Assembly: GCA_964522015.1 (NCBI GenBank)
Contig: CAZFST010000004.1
Coordinates: 93,850-157,849 of the forward strand
Length of the DNA stretch: 64,000 nt
Direction: 5' to 3'
From: QQWI01 sp964522015
Lineage (GTDB): Bacteria > Bacillota > Clostridia > Peptostreptococcales > Acidaminobacteraceae
Part shown: piece by piece, positions 10,318 through 18,548 of the stretch
Numbering within the stretch: the stretch's first letter is position 1
Layout: every line of letters starts with the position of its first letter
Translations under genes and position numbers: made by a program
The notes under the pieces: generated by a model
What the model saw: only the letters and a program-made list of their open reading frames with translations
Databases searched by the model: none
What the model was told of the DNA's origin: nothing

Positions 10318-10665
10318 ATGGATAATAATAATTTGCCAGTGTCTTATCAAAAAAATGTCAAGTTTCGAAGAATCATCATGTATCTTTTTGGTATTCTCGA
10401 AGTGCTGTTAGCATTTCGGTTTGTTTTTAAACTATTGGGTGCAAATCCCGACAGTCCATTTGTGATATTTATTTACAATTTATCACATTTGTTTCTGGCA
10501 CCATTTATCGGTATCTTCAAAGCCAGTATTGCGCAAGGTATCGAGACAACCGCGTATTTTGAGGCAGCAACCTTGATTGGGATGGTAGTTTATGCCCTGG
10601 TAGCATATGGTATCGTTCGAATTGTCGAAATTATGAGTCAATCTAGAAATCGTCGACAATTGTAA
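10318..10665 (+). CDS. YggT family membrane protein
   Basis: A 115-aa protein with the YggT-family pattern: an N-terminal membrane segment (IIMYLFGILEVLLAFRFVFKLLGA), a re-entrant FIYNLSHLFLAPFIGIF motif and a C-terminal segment (IGMVVYALVAYGIVRI). AGAAGGAG precedes the ATG. YggT proteins are integral membrane proteins of unclear function linked to osmotic tolerance, cofactor or envelope processes. The gene follows two small membrane or helical genes and ends at a bidirectional terminator. Confidence 0.8.
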   Translation: MDNNNLPVSYQKNVKFRRIIMYLFGILEVLLAFRFVFKLLGANPDSPFVIFIYNLSHLFLAPFIGIFKASIAQGIETTAYFEAATLIGMVVYALVAYGIVRIVEIMSQSRNRRQL

Positions 10666-10711
10666 ACCAGTCAAGTTGGCACCTCGTGTTTAGGTATTAA
10701 GAACAAAAGAT

Positions 10712-10765
10712 AACCCCGTTCTTCTGAAGAGGTATTGATCCTCTTCGGGAGAGCGGGGTTGTTTT
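10712..10765. terminator. Bidirectional terminator between yggT and the FNT gene
   Basis: A long imperfect hairpin pairs AACCCCG...TCTTCTGAAGAGG with CCTCTTCGGGAGAGCGGGGTT. It is followed on the plus strand by GTTTTCT. It sits between convergent genes and can serve both. Confidence 0.75.
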
Positions 10766-11536
10766 CTATATTGTAATCTTCTTATTACCAATATACCAGT
10801 ACCCAAGTCCTAAGATAAGAGCGCCGCCAATAAAGTTACCTATGGTGACAGGGAGTAGGTTAGCCACTGCTCCCATAACTGTTACCCCTTCAGGGTGGGG
10901 GGCAAAGAGTGCAATTGAGAACAGGGTCATATTGGCGATACTATGCTCAAAACCCGAGGTGATGAATGCGAACAGGCACCACCAAATCATGATGAGTTTG
11001 GCTGTCTCGTCTTTAAGTTTAAGAGAAGCGAGAACCGCAAGGCACACTAAGATATTACAAAGGATACCGCGGAACAATAAACCGCTGAATGGGGCTGCCA
11101 TTTTTGTGGCTGCCGTTGCGTTGATAAAGTCCAATACCCCTGCTTTTGCAAGGCCAGTATTGACATAGAGGGCTGCAATGGCCATTGAGCCTAAAAGATT
11201 ACCAAAATAGGAGTAAACCCAGATTTTCATTGTTGTAGACCAGGTCACTTTTTTTTCTAAAGAGGCAACGGTCATAATCATATTGTTACCTGTAAAGAGT
11301 TCGCTGCCAATCATGATCACAAGACTTAGGGCGATACCGAAGGTCATACCCATAATCAGCTTTCTAGAAGGGACATCCCCAAGGTTACCGCCAATGACAA
11401 AAATCAAAATGATGCCCAGGCCTACAAAAGCACCTGCAAATACTGATAAAAGAAGGTATTTAAAGAAGCTGTTTTTTAGAATTTTTTCTTTATTGAGTCC
11501 TGCGTTAACAAACGAGGTGATGAGTTCTTCGTACAT
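10766..11536 (-). CDS. FNT-family anion channel, probable hydrosulfide (HS-) exporter
   Basis: A 256-aa protein with six hydrophobic segments and the FNT fold. Recognisable parts are GSELFTGNNMIM (the FNT loop with the ELFTGN motif), the re-entrant segments, and the C-terminal half with GFEHSIANM, which carries the conserved pore His. FNT proteins move formate, nitrite or HS-. The gene is last in an asrA-asrB-asrC operon. The characterised Clostridioides difficile HSC (FNT3) channel has the same asr linkage and exports HS-, so the best inference is sulfide efflux after sulfite reduction. Nitrite or formate transport is not excluded. GGAGCTC lies 5 bases upstream of the ATG. Confidence 0.82.
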   Translation of the reverse strand: MYEELITSFVNAGLNKEKILKNSFFKYLLLSVFAGAFVGLGIILIFVIGGNLGDVPSRKLIMGMTFGIALSLVIMIGSELFTGNNMIMTVASLEKKVTWSTTMKIWVYSYFGNLLGSMAIAALYVNTGLAKAGVLDFINATAATKMAAPFSGLLFRGILCNILVCLAVLASLKLKDETAKLIMIWWCLFAFITSGFEHSIANMTLFSIALFAPHPEGVTVMGAVANLLPVTIGNFIGGALILGLGYWYIGNKKITI

Positions 11537-11581
11537 AATAGAGCTCCTTTAAGCAGTTGGATGTGGGTTGATGTGAGGCTT

Positions 11582-12061
11582 TTAAAGCCCTTCTCGGTAA
11601 GCGTACAAATATTGTAGGTGAGAACGCTCCTCTTTGATCAGGCGGTCAACCACCTCGTGATGACGTGGGGGAATCAGAGTCTTGATTTCTATCAGAAACA
11701 GTATGGCATCCTTTTCCAAAGTAACCGCTAAATCATAACCGGTATCAAAATCATCCACCACATCCCCAACCAAATCTGAAACGGAGACCAGCTTCATAAA
11801 CCTGAGGGCGTTGCTCAGAAGGCTCTTGAGGTAGGCTAAATACTCCTCGTCAAGAACGGGTTCTGGGAATTGGACGCATTCGGCCTTGAAACCTTCAAAG
11901 ATGGCTTTGTGCTTCAGTTCCATGTCTGCCAGTATGCCGAAGTATTCTTTGAGCTGCAGATTCTTGGTAATGACGCTGAGGCGCTTGTAATTCTCGTTGC
12001 CAAAGCCCTCCAGGGTGATCATGGTGTTGAGTAGGTCTTCTAGAACAAATGTCTCTTGCAT
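11582..12061 (-). CDS. Ferritin-like (rubrerythrin-type four-helix) protein of the asr operon
   Basis: A 159-aa all-helical protein. It has ferritin-like diiron ligand patterns in order: LEGFGNENY near residue 18, DMELKHKAIFE (ExxH) near 47-56, LEKDAILFLIE near 115, and EERSHLQYL (ExxH) near the C-terminus. No rubredoxin domain is present, unlike classical rubrerythrin. It lies 9 bp downstream of asrC and 45 bp upstream of the FNT gene, so it is probably cotranscribed. It could protect the oxygen-sensitive sulfite reductase from peroxide or oxygen, or buffer iron. The function is inferred from fold and context. Confidence 0.75.
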   Translation of the reverse strand: MQETFVLEDLLNTMITLEGFGNENYKRLSVITKNLQLKEYFGILADMELKHKAIFEGFKAECVQFPEPVLDEEYLAYLKSLLSNALRFMKLVSVSDLVGDVVDDFDTGYDLAVTLEKDAILFLIEIKTLIPPRHHEVVDRLIKEERSHLQYLYAYREGL

Positions 12062-12070
12062 GGGATCCTC

Positions 12071-13045
12071 CTAAAAGTTCAGTCCGTCTTTATACCAGTA
12101 GCCGCCCCACTGGATATGCTCTGCCACTTGGGCCTCGGGATTGAGGTTGATGCCCTCAAGGATTTCTGTCTTGAAGACATGGTAGCCCACCCGGTCCACA
12201 ATATAGCCGATATGTTCTTTAGGCAGGCTTGTATCGATGTAGCGATTGACAAAGGCATAGGTGTTTTCAATAACCTTGATCATGGTTTCACGGTCCCCCC
12301 ATTTGATGAATGGCATGGCGATCCGTGGATTTTTTTTGCCCGTACGGCCCATGATTACCATTCTGTAATAGACCTTGTCGCTTCTTGTCCAGGCCCCAGT
12401 GGGGCATTTGAGGATGCATTCGCCGCAGCCGATGCAGGCGTCTGTTGAGCGCTCCACATTGAAGTCCACCATGGAAAGGGCATTGGTAACTTTCTTCTTG
12501 CAATTTGTGACGCAGGCTTCACAGGAGATGCAGCGGGACACGTCGTATTGGGGCTCAGTGGTGCAGATGATGCCAAAGTCTTGCATGTGGGCTTTGATGC
12601 AATCGTTGGGGCAACCCGTTACTGCGATTTTAAAGTGAAAATCATGGGGGTAGACTGCTCGCTCAATTTCTTGGGCCAGGGCAGTGGTGTCGTCGTTTGA
12701 GAAAGGACAAACCCGATTGCCCACACAGGCGGATATATTTCTAGTGCCTGCCGCAGGATAGCCAGCCTCGCTGACTTCAACAGCCAAATTCAGGTCTTGC
12801 AGGAGGGGGAGAATCTTCACGTTGATCTCTGCCATGTGTTCAAAATCGATGTCGGGGACTTCAAACCCTTGACGGGTGGTGAGATGGACCGTGCCATTGC
12901 CGTATTTTTCAGCCAGTTCTTGAATCAGTGCAAAATGCTTGGCTTCAAGATGGCCACCGGGAACGCGGATTCTCAGAGCAGTTTTGCCCCGGGTCTTGGT
13001 AATACGGTAGGCGTTTTTTATCACTTTCTTGCGATCGAGATCCAT
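12071..13045 (-). CDS. asrC: Anaerobic sulfite reductase subunit C (siroheme subunit)
   Basis: A 324-aa protein matching AsrC. The nitrite/sulfite reductase siroheme-[4Fe-4S] ligands are C107-x5-C113 (CVGNRVC) and C145-x3-C149 (CPNDC). Two ferredoxin-type clusters follow: C172/C175/C178/C182 and C204/C207/C210/C214. This subunit performs the six-electron reduction of sulfite to sulfide, with electrons from AsrA and AsrB. The start follows GGAGG at 5-6 bases. It is 9 bp from asrB upstream and 9 bp from the ferritin-like gene downstream. Confidence 0.93.
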   Translation of the reverse strand: MDLDRKKVIKNAYRITKTRGKTALRIRVPGGHLEAKHFALIQELAEKYGNGTVHLTTRQGFEVPDIDFEHMAEINVKILPLLQDLNLAVEVSEAGYPAAGTRNISACVGNRVCPFSNDDTTALAQEIERAVYPHDFHFKIAVTGCPNDCIKAHMQDFGIICTTEPQYDVSRCISCEACVTNCKKKVTNALSMVDFNVERSTDACIGCGECILKCPTGAWTRSDKVYYRMVIMGRTGKKNPRIAMPFIKWGDRETMIKVIENTYAFVNRYIDTSLPKEHIGYIVDRVGYHVFKTEILEGINLNPEAQVAEHIQWGGYWYKDGLNF

Positions 13046-13054
13046 GGTAGCCTC

Positions 13055-13918
13055 CTAGTCCAGCAGTTTGACGGCCTGAGTGTAGCTAAACACGGGGCCC
13101 TCTAAACACACATATGTTTCGTCAATTTTGCAGTGACCGCATTTTCCAATACCGCAGCTCATGTTGCGCTCGAAGGATACGATGATATTCTCAGGGCGAT
13201 ACCCGGCTTTTAAAAGTGCTAGGGTTGTGAATTTCATCATCATGGGCGGGCCAACCACCACGGCTTTGACTGTGGCGGGATCCAGGCCATCAAGGCTTGG
13301 GATCATTTCTGTAACAAGACCCACTTTGCCATCCCAAGGCTCAAGAGGGGCCTTATCAACTGTCAGAGTCACTTCGTGCTCTTGTTGCCAGTGGCTCAGG
13401 GTTTCTTTGAAGAGAACATCCTGGGGGGACTTGAAGCCTACCACCACACGGGCTGATAGGTTGCCGGTCTTCTTTTCTAGAAGGGAAGCAATCAGGTTTT
13501 TGACAGGTGCAACACCGGTGCCACCAGCTATGACCACTGCGTGGTGGTCTTTAAAGACATCCAGGTCAAAGCCGTTGCCGTAAGGGCCCCGCATAAAGAG
13601 GGAATCCCCAGGGACTAGGTTAAAAATGGCATCGGTAAGCCGACCGACTTTACGGATGGTCATATTGAGGGTGGTGTCTGTAAAGTCGCTGATGGAGATG
13701 GGGGCTTCACCTACGCCCGGTATGGAAAGTTGCATAAACTGGCCGCCGATTAGGGGGCAGTTGTAGGCGATGGTATAGGTCCAGTCGATGGCCGACTCTT
13801 GTACAATGTCAAGGATGGTGAAGGGGGTGGCTAGGTAGGCGTTATGAAGGGACGAAGCTGGGGAAGCGGGAAAAGCAGAGAGAGAGGTGGGAGGTACTTG
13901 GTGTGTATTATTTGGCAT
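13055..13918 (-). CDS. asrB: Anaerobic sulfite reductase subunit B (FAD/NADH subunit)
   Basis: A 287-aa ferredoxin-NADP reductase-like subunit. Visible parts are the flavin-binding beta-barrel, RGPYGNGF at 110-117, the nucleotide-binding GGTGVAP at 132-138, and a C-terminal [2Fe-2S] cluster from C255, C260, C263 and C271. It moves electrons from NADH through FAD to AsrA/AsrC. The first ~30 residues are a Pro/Ser/Ala-rich extension of low complexity; no later Met allows a shorter conventional start before the conserved domain. Its start overlaps the asrA stop by 11 bp, implying coupled translation. Confidence 0.92.
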   Translation of the reverse strand: MPNNTHQVPPTSLSAFPASPASSLHNAYLATPFTILDIVQESAIDWTYTIAYNCPLIGGQFMQLSIPGVGEAPISISDFTDTTLNMTIRKVGRLTDAIFNLVPGDSLFMRGPYGNGFDLDVFKDHHAVVIAGGTGVAPVKNLIASLLEKKTGNLSARVVVGFKSPQDVLFKETLSHWQQEHEVTLTVDKAPLEPWDGKVGLVTEMIPSLDGLDPATVKAVVVGPPMMMKFTTLALLKAGYRPENIIVSFERNMSCGIGKCGHCKIDETYVCLEGPVFSYTQAVKLLD

Positions 13919-15080
13919 TGGCTTTTACCTCCTCTATGATTTGCGCGACTTTGGCAATGGCTGCTGGAAAAGAGATATACTCTGGGCAAACGTCGTCGCA
14001 GCGGCCGCATCCTACGCACATGTGGCGGTCAAAGCGCTTCTGGAAGTCGTAGACTTTATGCATGAGCTTGAAGCGCATCCGTTCGCCGTTTTTTGCTCTG
14101 AAAGTGTGACCGCCTGCCATATCGCTAAAGCGGTCAACATGGCACCCCGCCCACCGACGGCGACGTTCAGCCATTTGCTTGTTGTCGTCGGTGTACACGT
14201 CCTGCATGGTGAAACAGCTACAGGTAATGCAGGACGTGTTGCATCGCCCGCAAGCGATGCAGCGGCGGGTGTACTCTTGCCAAAGTGCATGATTGAAAAT
14301 CTGGTCAAGTTCAATGCCCTCAAAATCAGGCACAACTACTTCTATTTTGTTTTTGAGCGGTGCTAGTAGCGGTAATGCTTCTGAAAAGACTTTTAGTTGC
14401 TTGTCAGTTAACTGTTGCACGAACCTTGCATTTTGCAATATCTTGCTTTTGTCTTTTCCTTCTTGCCCGATATTTGTCTCCACAACTTGTTTGTTATCAG
14501 CAGTTCTCTCTTGCTCACCAGCCCCTTCTGCAGCTTTCGGCAAGAAGGCTGGTGACTGGATGTCCAGAACCACTTGATCCTTTGTAGCCATGCCACCTAT
14601 GTAGATGGCTAAATCGTAACCAGCCACCTGATTGGAACCCATGGATGCGCAAAAACAAGTATCGAACCCTTCATCACATGCCATTACAGCGAATTTTAAC
14701 AGCTCTCTGCGGCGGGCATAGTAAAAGTCTGGGTCGGTGCCATTTTTCAAGAATATATCGTCTAAACGGCCAATGCCGTTTAAATCACAGGGTCTTAAGA
14801 AAAGTAGAATGGGGCGGGTATCGATTGCGGGTACTGAGGCTTGCTGGTCGAGAAATCTAAAAAGGGTTTCTCTGATTGGGAAAAACACTTCTTTTGGTGA
14901 GAAGTAACTTTTTTCGGACCAAATTATCTCACTTGCATCAAGAACTTCCCTATAACCAATCAAATCTTGTTCTGAAAAGGGGCCTTTTCCAACTTTCTTT
15001 ATGGGTGCAAACAGGCGATAGTGCTGGGTTAAGCCTTGGATATAGGTGTTAAAATCAGCTGTGGATAAGGAAAATGCCAT
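13908..15080 (-). CDS. asrA: Anaerobic sulfite reductase subunit A (iron-sulfur subunit)
   Basis: A 390-aa protein with the AsrA architecture. The N-terminal region contains LFLRPCDLNGIGRLD. Two [4Fe-4S] motifs follow: C274/C277/C280/C284 (CIACGRCNTSC) and C355/C358/C361/C365 (CVGCGRCDDVC). It is longer than the Salmonella homologue (about 350 aa) because of a charged Gln/Lys/Glu-rich insert around residues 185-240. The start is clear: AAGGAGG lies 6 bases upstream of the ATG. First gene of the asr operon, with a palindrome upstream that may be an operator. It should pass electrons between AsrB and AsrC. Confidence 0.92.
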   Translation of the reverse strand: MAFSLSTADFNTYIQGLTQHYRLFAPIKKVGKGPFSEQDLIGYREVLDASEIIWSEKSYFSPKEVFFPIRETLFRFLDQQASVPAIDTRPILLFLRPCDLNGIGRLDDIFLKNGTDPDFYYARRRELLKFAVMACDEGFDTCFCASMGSNQVAGYDLAIYIGGMATKDQVVLDIQSPAFLPKAAEGAGEQERTADNKQVVETNIGQEGKDKSKILQNARFVQQLTDKQLKVFSEALPLLAPLKNKIEVVVPDFEGIELDQIFNHALWQEYTRRCIACGRCNTSCITCSCFTMQDVYTDDNKQMAERRRRWAGCHVDRFSDMAGGHTFRAKNGERMRFKLMHKVYDFQKRFDRHMCVGCGRCDDVCPEYISFPAAIAKVAQIIEEVKANAK

Positions 15081-15152
15081 GGTAGCCTCCTTGGGTGCAC
15101 GGGAGAGAATGTTAATTTACTGACAGTATATCAGTTGAGGGGGGGAAAGGAC

Positions 15153-15168
15153 GGTAACGGATGTTACC
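15153..15168. promoter_or_regulatory. Inverted repeat upstream of asrA, candidate CRP/FNR-family operator
   Basis: GGTAAC-GGAT-GTTACC is a perfect 6-bp palindrome with a 4-base spacer, about 75 bp upstream of the asrA start codon. The form GTAAC-N4-GTTAC resembles sites proposed for HcpR-type CRP/FNR regulators in Clostridia that control nitrogen-oxide and sulfite genes. Assignment to a specific regulator is inference. Confidence 0.45.
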
Positions 15169-15258
15169 AAAAGGTAAAATCTCTTCATAAAGACTATTAC
15201 CCATTAGATAACTGTGCATGCATTTGTAAACAGTCATTTGCGAATTCTACTCACCGGA

Positions 15259-15287
15259 TTGTCGGTTACTTGTACTTCTTATATAAT
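15259..15287 (+). promoter_or_regulatory. Predicted sigma-A promoter for the Cache/HD-GYP gene
   Basis: TTGTCG (15259-15264) and TATAAT (15282-15287) are separated by 17 bases. They lie about 120 bp upstream of the HD-GYP start codon. Confidence 0.5.
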
Positions 15288-15322
15288 TCAGTTGTAATTT
15301 CTATAATTCAGTTATAATTTCG
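15283..15322 (+). repeat. 20-bp tandem direct repeat at the HD-GYP promoter
   Basis: Two adjacent 20-bp units, each beginning ATAATTCAGTT, are identical at 18 of 20 positions. The first overlaps the predicted -10 box, so the repeat could be a regulator binding site or the product of slippage. Confidence 0.6.
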
Positions 15323-15409
15323 TGATTAATGTTGTCCATTTGGTATGTTATTGGGTATAACAACAATAACGCGCTGGAATTTAAGTGTACAACTATGTGG
15401 AGGCACCCC

Positions 15410-17179
15410 ATGAACCCACGGTCACTGCATCAAATGGTTAAAAAATACTTATTAATAGCAGCTCTTATTCCTATTCTTGTTTTCGGTGTTTATCTCTATC
15501 AAAGTCAAGTGTGGCAGTATAACCAGACAATCAATACATTGATTGAAAATACATTTGCCCTTGCCAATGGTCGGATCAACGATTTCAAAGTCATGAACAT
15601 TCATTTACTTGAACTATTCGCAAATGATCCAGTCATTAAAAATAGTCTTTATCTTGACGATGGGAGCAAAGTGATTCAGTCAATCATTGATCGTTTTGAT
15701 GCCACTTCCAGTGGGGATAGCAGTATGGCTTTGGGGTTAGAAGATGGGAAGATGTTCACTAAGAATAAGGCACTGCTACCAGCAGGTTATGATCCTAGGG
15801 TTCGACCATGGTATAGCCTTACTAAGAACACAACCGAAACAATAACACTTTCTGAGCCATATCAAAGTTCTATTAATACTAGCTCCTTTTCAGTCACTTT
15901 TTCTTCCAAGGTGTTTTCTAATCTAGATGGGTCCTTTATTGGTGTTGCAGGACTTGACGTCGATATGAAAACACTGCTAGATTTTGGGAGTACACTTAAG
16001 TTACCTGAAAACACAACTTTATATTTGACAGATGCAAAAGGCACTATGATTGCTAAAGCAGGTCCAGAGATTGCACAAGCACAAAATCTGTTAGTAACTC
16101 TCATGCAGGAGTCCCATAAAAGTCCTACTTTCAAAGACCATGGTCGTCGTTTTATGACTTCTGGTGATACTAGATATGCTTTACATTATTTTATGAATAC
16201 CGAAACCCAGTGGTATGTGGTTGCTGTTGTTGAAGCCCCTTTGGTGCCAGCAAATTTGATGATCATTTTGGCTGTTGTTACTGTAATTATATTACTTATG
16301 ACCCTAATCTCAATCTTTTTTGCTCGCAGAATTGACAATATCATCACAGCCCCCATTGATCATATTATTGAGCAACTGGCTCGCATTAATATTGAGAAAG
16401 ATATTCTTCCTATCGACCAAACCACACAGGAAATCATTGAAACTCAGATGGTTCGTCAGTCCATCAATCTTATGATTCATAGGATTTCTGAACAGGGTGG
16501 GGAACTCTTTGAAAAGCAATTCGAGATTCAACGTCAATACATGGAAATAGAAGCACTTTATGAAGAAACTGCGGCCATGAATGACACCCTAAATGATATG
16601 GTTGATAAGTTAAACGACAGCTGTAAACAAACCATTCGAGTGCTGTCAAATGCCATAGAGGCCAATGACGAATACACTAGGGGACACTGTGATAGGGTTA
16701 CAGAGTATGCGCTTGCCATCGGCCGTCATTTAGAGGTTCAAGGCTCAAAGTTAGATCAGTTGGAATTTTCTGCCCTGCTTCATGATATCGGAAAAGTCAG
16801 TATACCCTATCATATTCTCAACAAGCCAGGTGCTTTAACAGATGATGAACGGCAGACAATCAATCTCCATCCCACAATTGGGCATCGCATCATTGCAGAT
16901 GTTGCATTTTTGAATCAAACGGCCATGTTTGTTTTAAGTCATCACGAAAATTATGATGGCTCAGGTTATCCAAATGGACTCCAATTGGAGGCCATTCCAC
17001 TGGAGGCAAGAATTTTAAGGGTTGCCGATGCTTTTGATGCAATGACCACAGTAAGATCCTACAGAAGATTGCCACTTACTTGGATCGAAGCACAAAAGGA
17101 ACTGATTCAATACGCTGGAACACAATTTGATCCTAAGGTTGTTGAGGCCATGGGGTTGGTAATTGTTGAGTTGTCCTAG
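15410..17179 (+). CDS. Membrane Cache-sensor HD-GYP phosphodiesterase
   Basis: The 589-aa protein starts at ATG 15410, preceded by TGTGGAGG; the frame is open further upstream but without a ribosome site. Order of parts: TM (YLLIAALIPILVFGVYLY), extracellular double-Cache domain (RVRPWYSLTK and GVAGLDVDMKTLL), TM (LMIILAVVTVIILLMTLISIFFA), a HAMP-like/coiled-coil linker, and a C-terminal HD-GYP domain. The HD-GYP domain shows LHDIGKVSIP, HPTIGHRII and HHENYDGSGYP, so metal ligands and the GYP motif are intact. It should degrade cyclic di-GMP in response to an extracellular small molecule such as an amino or carboxylic acid. It is monocistronic. Confidence 0.88.
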   Translation: MNPRSLHQMVKKYLLIAALIPILVFGVYLYQSQVWQYNQTINTLIENTFALANGRINDFKVMNIHLLELFANDPVIKNSLYLDDGSKVIQSIIDRFDATSSGDSSMALGLEDGKMFTKNKALLPAGYDPRVRPWYSLTKNTTETITLSEPYQSSINTSSFSVTFSSKVFSNLDGSFIGVAGLDVDMKTLLDFGSTLKLPENTTLYLTDAKGTMIAKAGPEIAQAQNLLVTLMQESHKSPTFKDHGRRFMTSGDTRYALHYFMNTETQWYVVAVVEAPLVPANLMIILAVVTVIILLMTLISIFFARRIDNIITAPIDHIIEQLARINIEKDILPIDQTTQEIIETQMVRQSINLMIHRISEQGGELFEKQFEIQRQYMEIEALYEETAAMNDTLNDMVDKLNDSCKQTIRVLSNAIEANDEYTRGHCDRVTEYALAIGRHLEVQGSKLDQLEFSALLHDIGKVSIPYHILNKPGALTDDERQTINLHPTIGHRIIADVAFLNQTAMFVLSHHENYDGSGYPNGLQLEAIPLEARILRVADAFDAMTTVRSYRRLPLTWIEAQKELIQYAGTQFDPKVVEAMGLVIVELS

Positions 17180-17402
17180 TTAAATACTTCTTGTTTTGCC
17201 TCACCCTTTTCTTTGGGTAAGTGATAGAATAAGTTATGGTTTGTTTTTTGGTTGGGTAGCAGTTCTGAGATGTGGATGGCGTAAATGATAAAAGAGATGA
17301 TTATAATAAGGGTAATTGGTTTGGGTGTCAAATAATGATTATATAAGACCAATTAGTGTCACAATCATCAGTCGGCTGTCATTTTAAGGGGGATCACCTA
17401 TC

Positions 17403-18491
17403 ATGTCTGAAATTTACCCGCAGCTCCAAATCAATCATAAAAAAATCATGGAAAATGTTCAAGAGGTTGTTCGTTTATGCAAAGTCAGCAATATCAGTGT
17501 GTCTGGAGTGGTAAAAGGGGTTAATGGACAAAAGGGTGTTATTGAGAGTTTTGCAAGTGGTGGGTGTGCCCATATTGCAAGCTCAAGAATCAAACAACTT
17601 GAAATGACAAAACAAATGGATCCCAACCTTCAAACCATGCTCCTTAGAATCCCAATGGCGTCTGAACTTGAAGACGTTGTGACTTGGGCGGACATCAGTT
17701 TGAACTCAGAAAAACAAACCATTGACTGGTTAGAAGCCATTTGTGCCAAAAAAAATCACCATCACGGTGTTTTATTGATGATGGATCTTGGGGACCTTAG
17801 AGAAGGTATTATTGATAGAAATGAGTTAATAGCATTGGCTATTTATGTGGAAACCCATCTTAAGTGGGTTACATTAAAGGGTATTGGCACCAATTTAGGG
17901 TGTTACGGGGCCATTCGGCCCACAGAAGAGAACTTAGGCCTACTCTGCGATGTGGCTCTAGAGATTGAAAACGCTATTGGCAGACCCTTAGAGCTTGTTT
18001 CAGGAGGTGCCACTTCATCCTTACCCCTTTTATTAGAAGGGAAGATGCCATCTAAAATAAATAATCTGAGAATAGGCGAGGGGATCCTATTAAATATGGA
18101 CCTGCCTAATATTTGGGGTGTTACCATCCCAAATCTAAATCAAGATACCTTTACACTCTTGGCTCAAATTGTTGAAATTAAAACAAAGCCCAGCTACCCC
18201 ATTGGAGAGATTTTTATTGACGCCTTTGGTCATACCCCAGAATACGAAGATAAGGGTATTCAAAAGCGGGCCATATTAGCCATTGGCAAGCAAGATTTTG
18301 CAATGGAAGATAAACTATTACCAGTAGATGCTGGTGTTAGTATCATTGGTAGTAGCAGTGACCACTTAATTGTCAGTATTGGAGACAGTAACATTGACTA
18401 TCAAATCGGCGATATCATGGGCTTTAAAATCTATTACGGACCCATGCTTCATCTATGTACATGTGAACACGTGCTGAAGGTAGACCTCTGA
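17403..18491 (+). CDS. Alanine/ornithine racemase-family PLP enzyme
   Basis: A 362-aa protein of the fold-type III PLP racemase family. The N-terminal VSGVVKGVNG holds the Schiff-base Lys (about K39). LELVSGGATSSLP matches the phosphate-binding region of the alanine/ornithine racemase subfamily, and NNLRIGEGILL follows. The catalytic Tyr region of classical Alr is not obvious, which favours the ornithine-racemase-like branch known from amino-acid-fermenting Clostridia. AAGGGGGATC precedes the ATG. It lies 57 bp upstream of a MocR-type regulator, so the pair may form one amino-acid metabolism unit. Substrate uncertain. Confidence 0.8.
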   Translation: MSEIYPQLQINHKKIMENVQEVVRLCKVSNISVSGVVKGVNGQKGVIESFASGGCAHIASSRIKQLEMTKQMDPNLQTMLLRIPMASELEDVVTWADISLNSEKQTIDWLEAICAKKNHHHGVLLMMDLGDLREGIIDRNELIALAIYVETHLKWVTLKGIGTNLGCYGAIRPTEENLGLLCDVALEIENAIGRPLELVSGGATSSLPLLLEGKMPSKINNLRIGEGILLNMDLPNIWGVTIPNLNQDTFTLLAQIVEIKTKPSYPIGEIFIDAFGHTPEYEDKGIQKRAILAIGKQDFAMEDKLLPVDAGVSIIGSSSDHLIVSIGDSNIDYQIGDIMGFKIYYGPMLHLCTCEHVLKVDL

Positions 18492-18548
18492 TAAATCCCG
18501 GGGCCAATCTTTTAGTGTTTTAAAGGTGAAATCTAGGGACGGTAAAAA

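Noticed and set aside
12079..14587. Plus-strand and other-frame ORFs across the asr operon
   Set aside because: They are shadows of asrA, asrB and asrC, which have clear ribosome sites and iron-sulfur motifs.
15329..15409. Longer N-terminus for the Cache/HD-GYP protein
   Set aside because: The ATG at 15329 has no ribosome site; TGTGGAGG precedes ATG 15410, directly before the TM segment.
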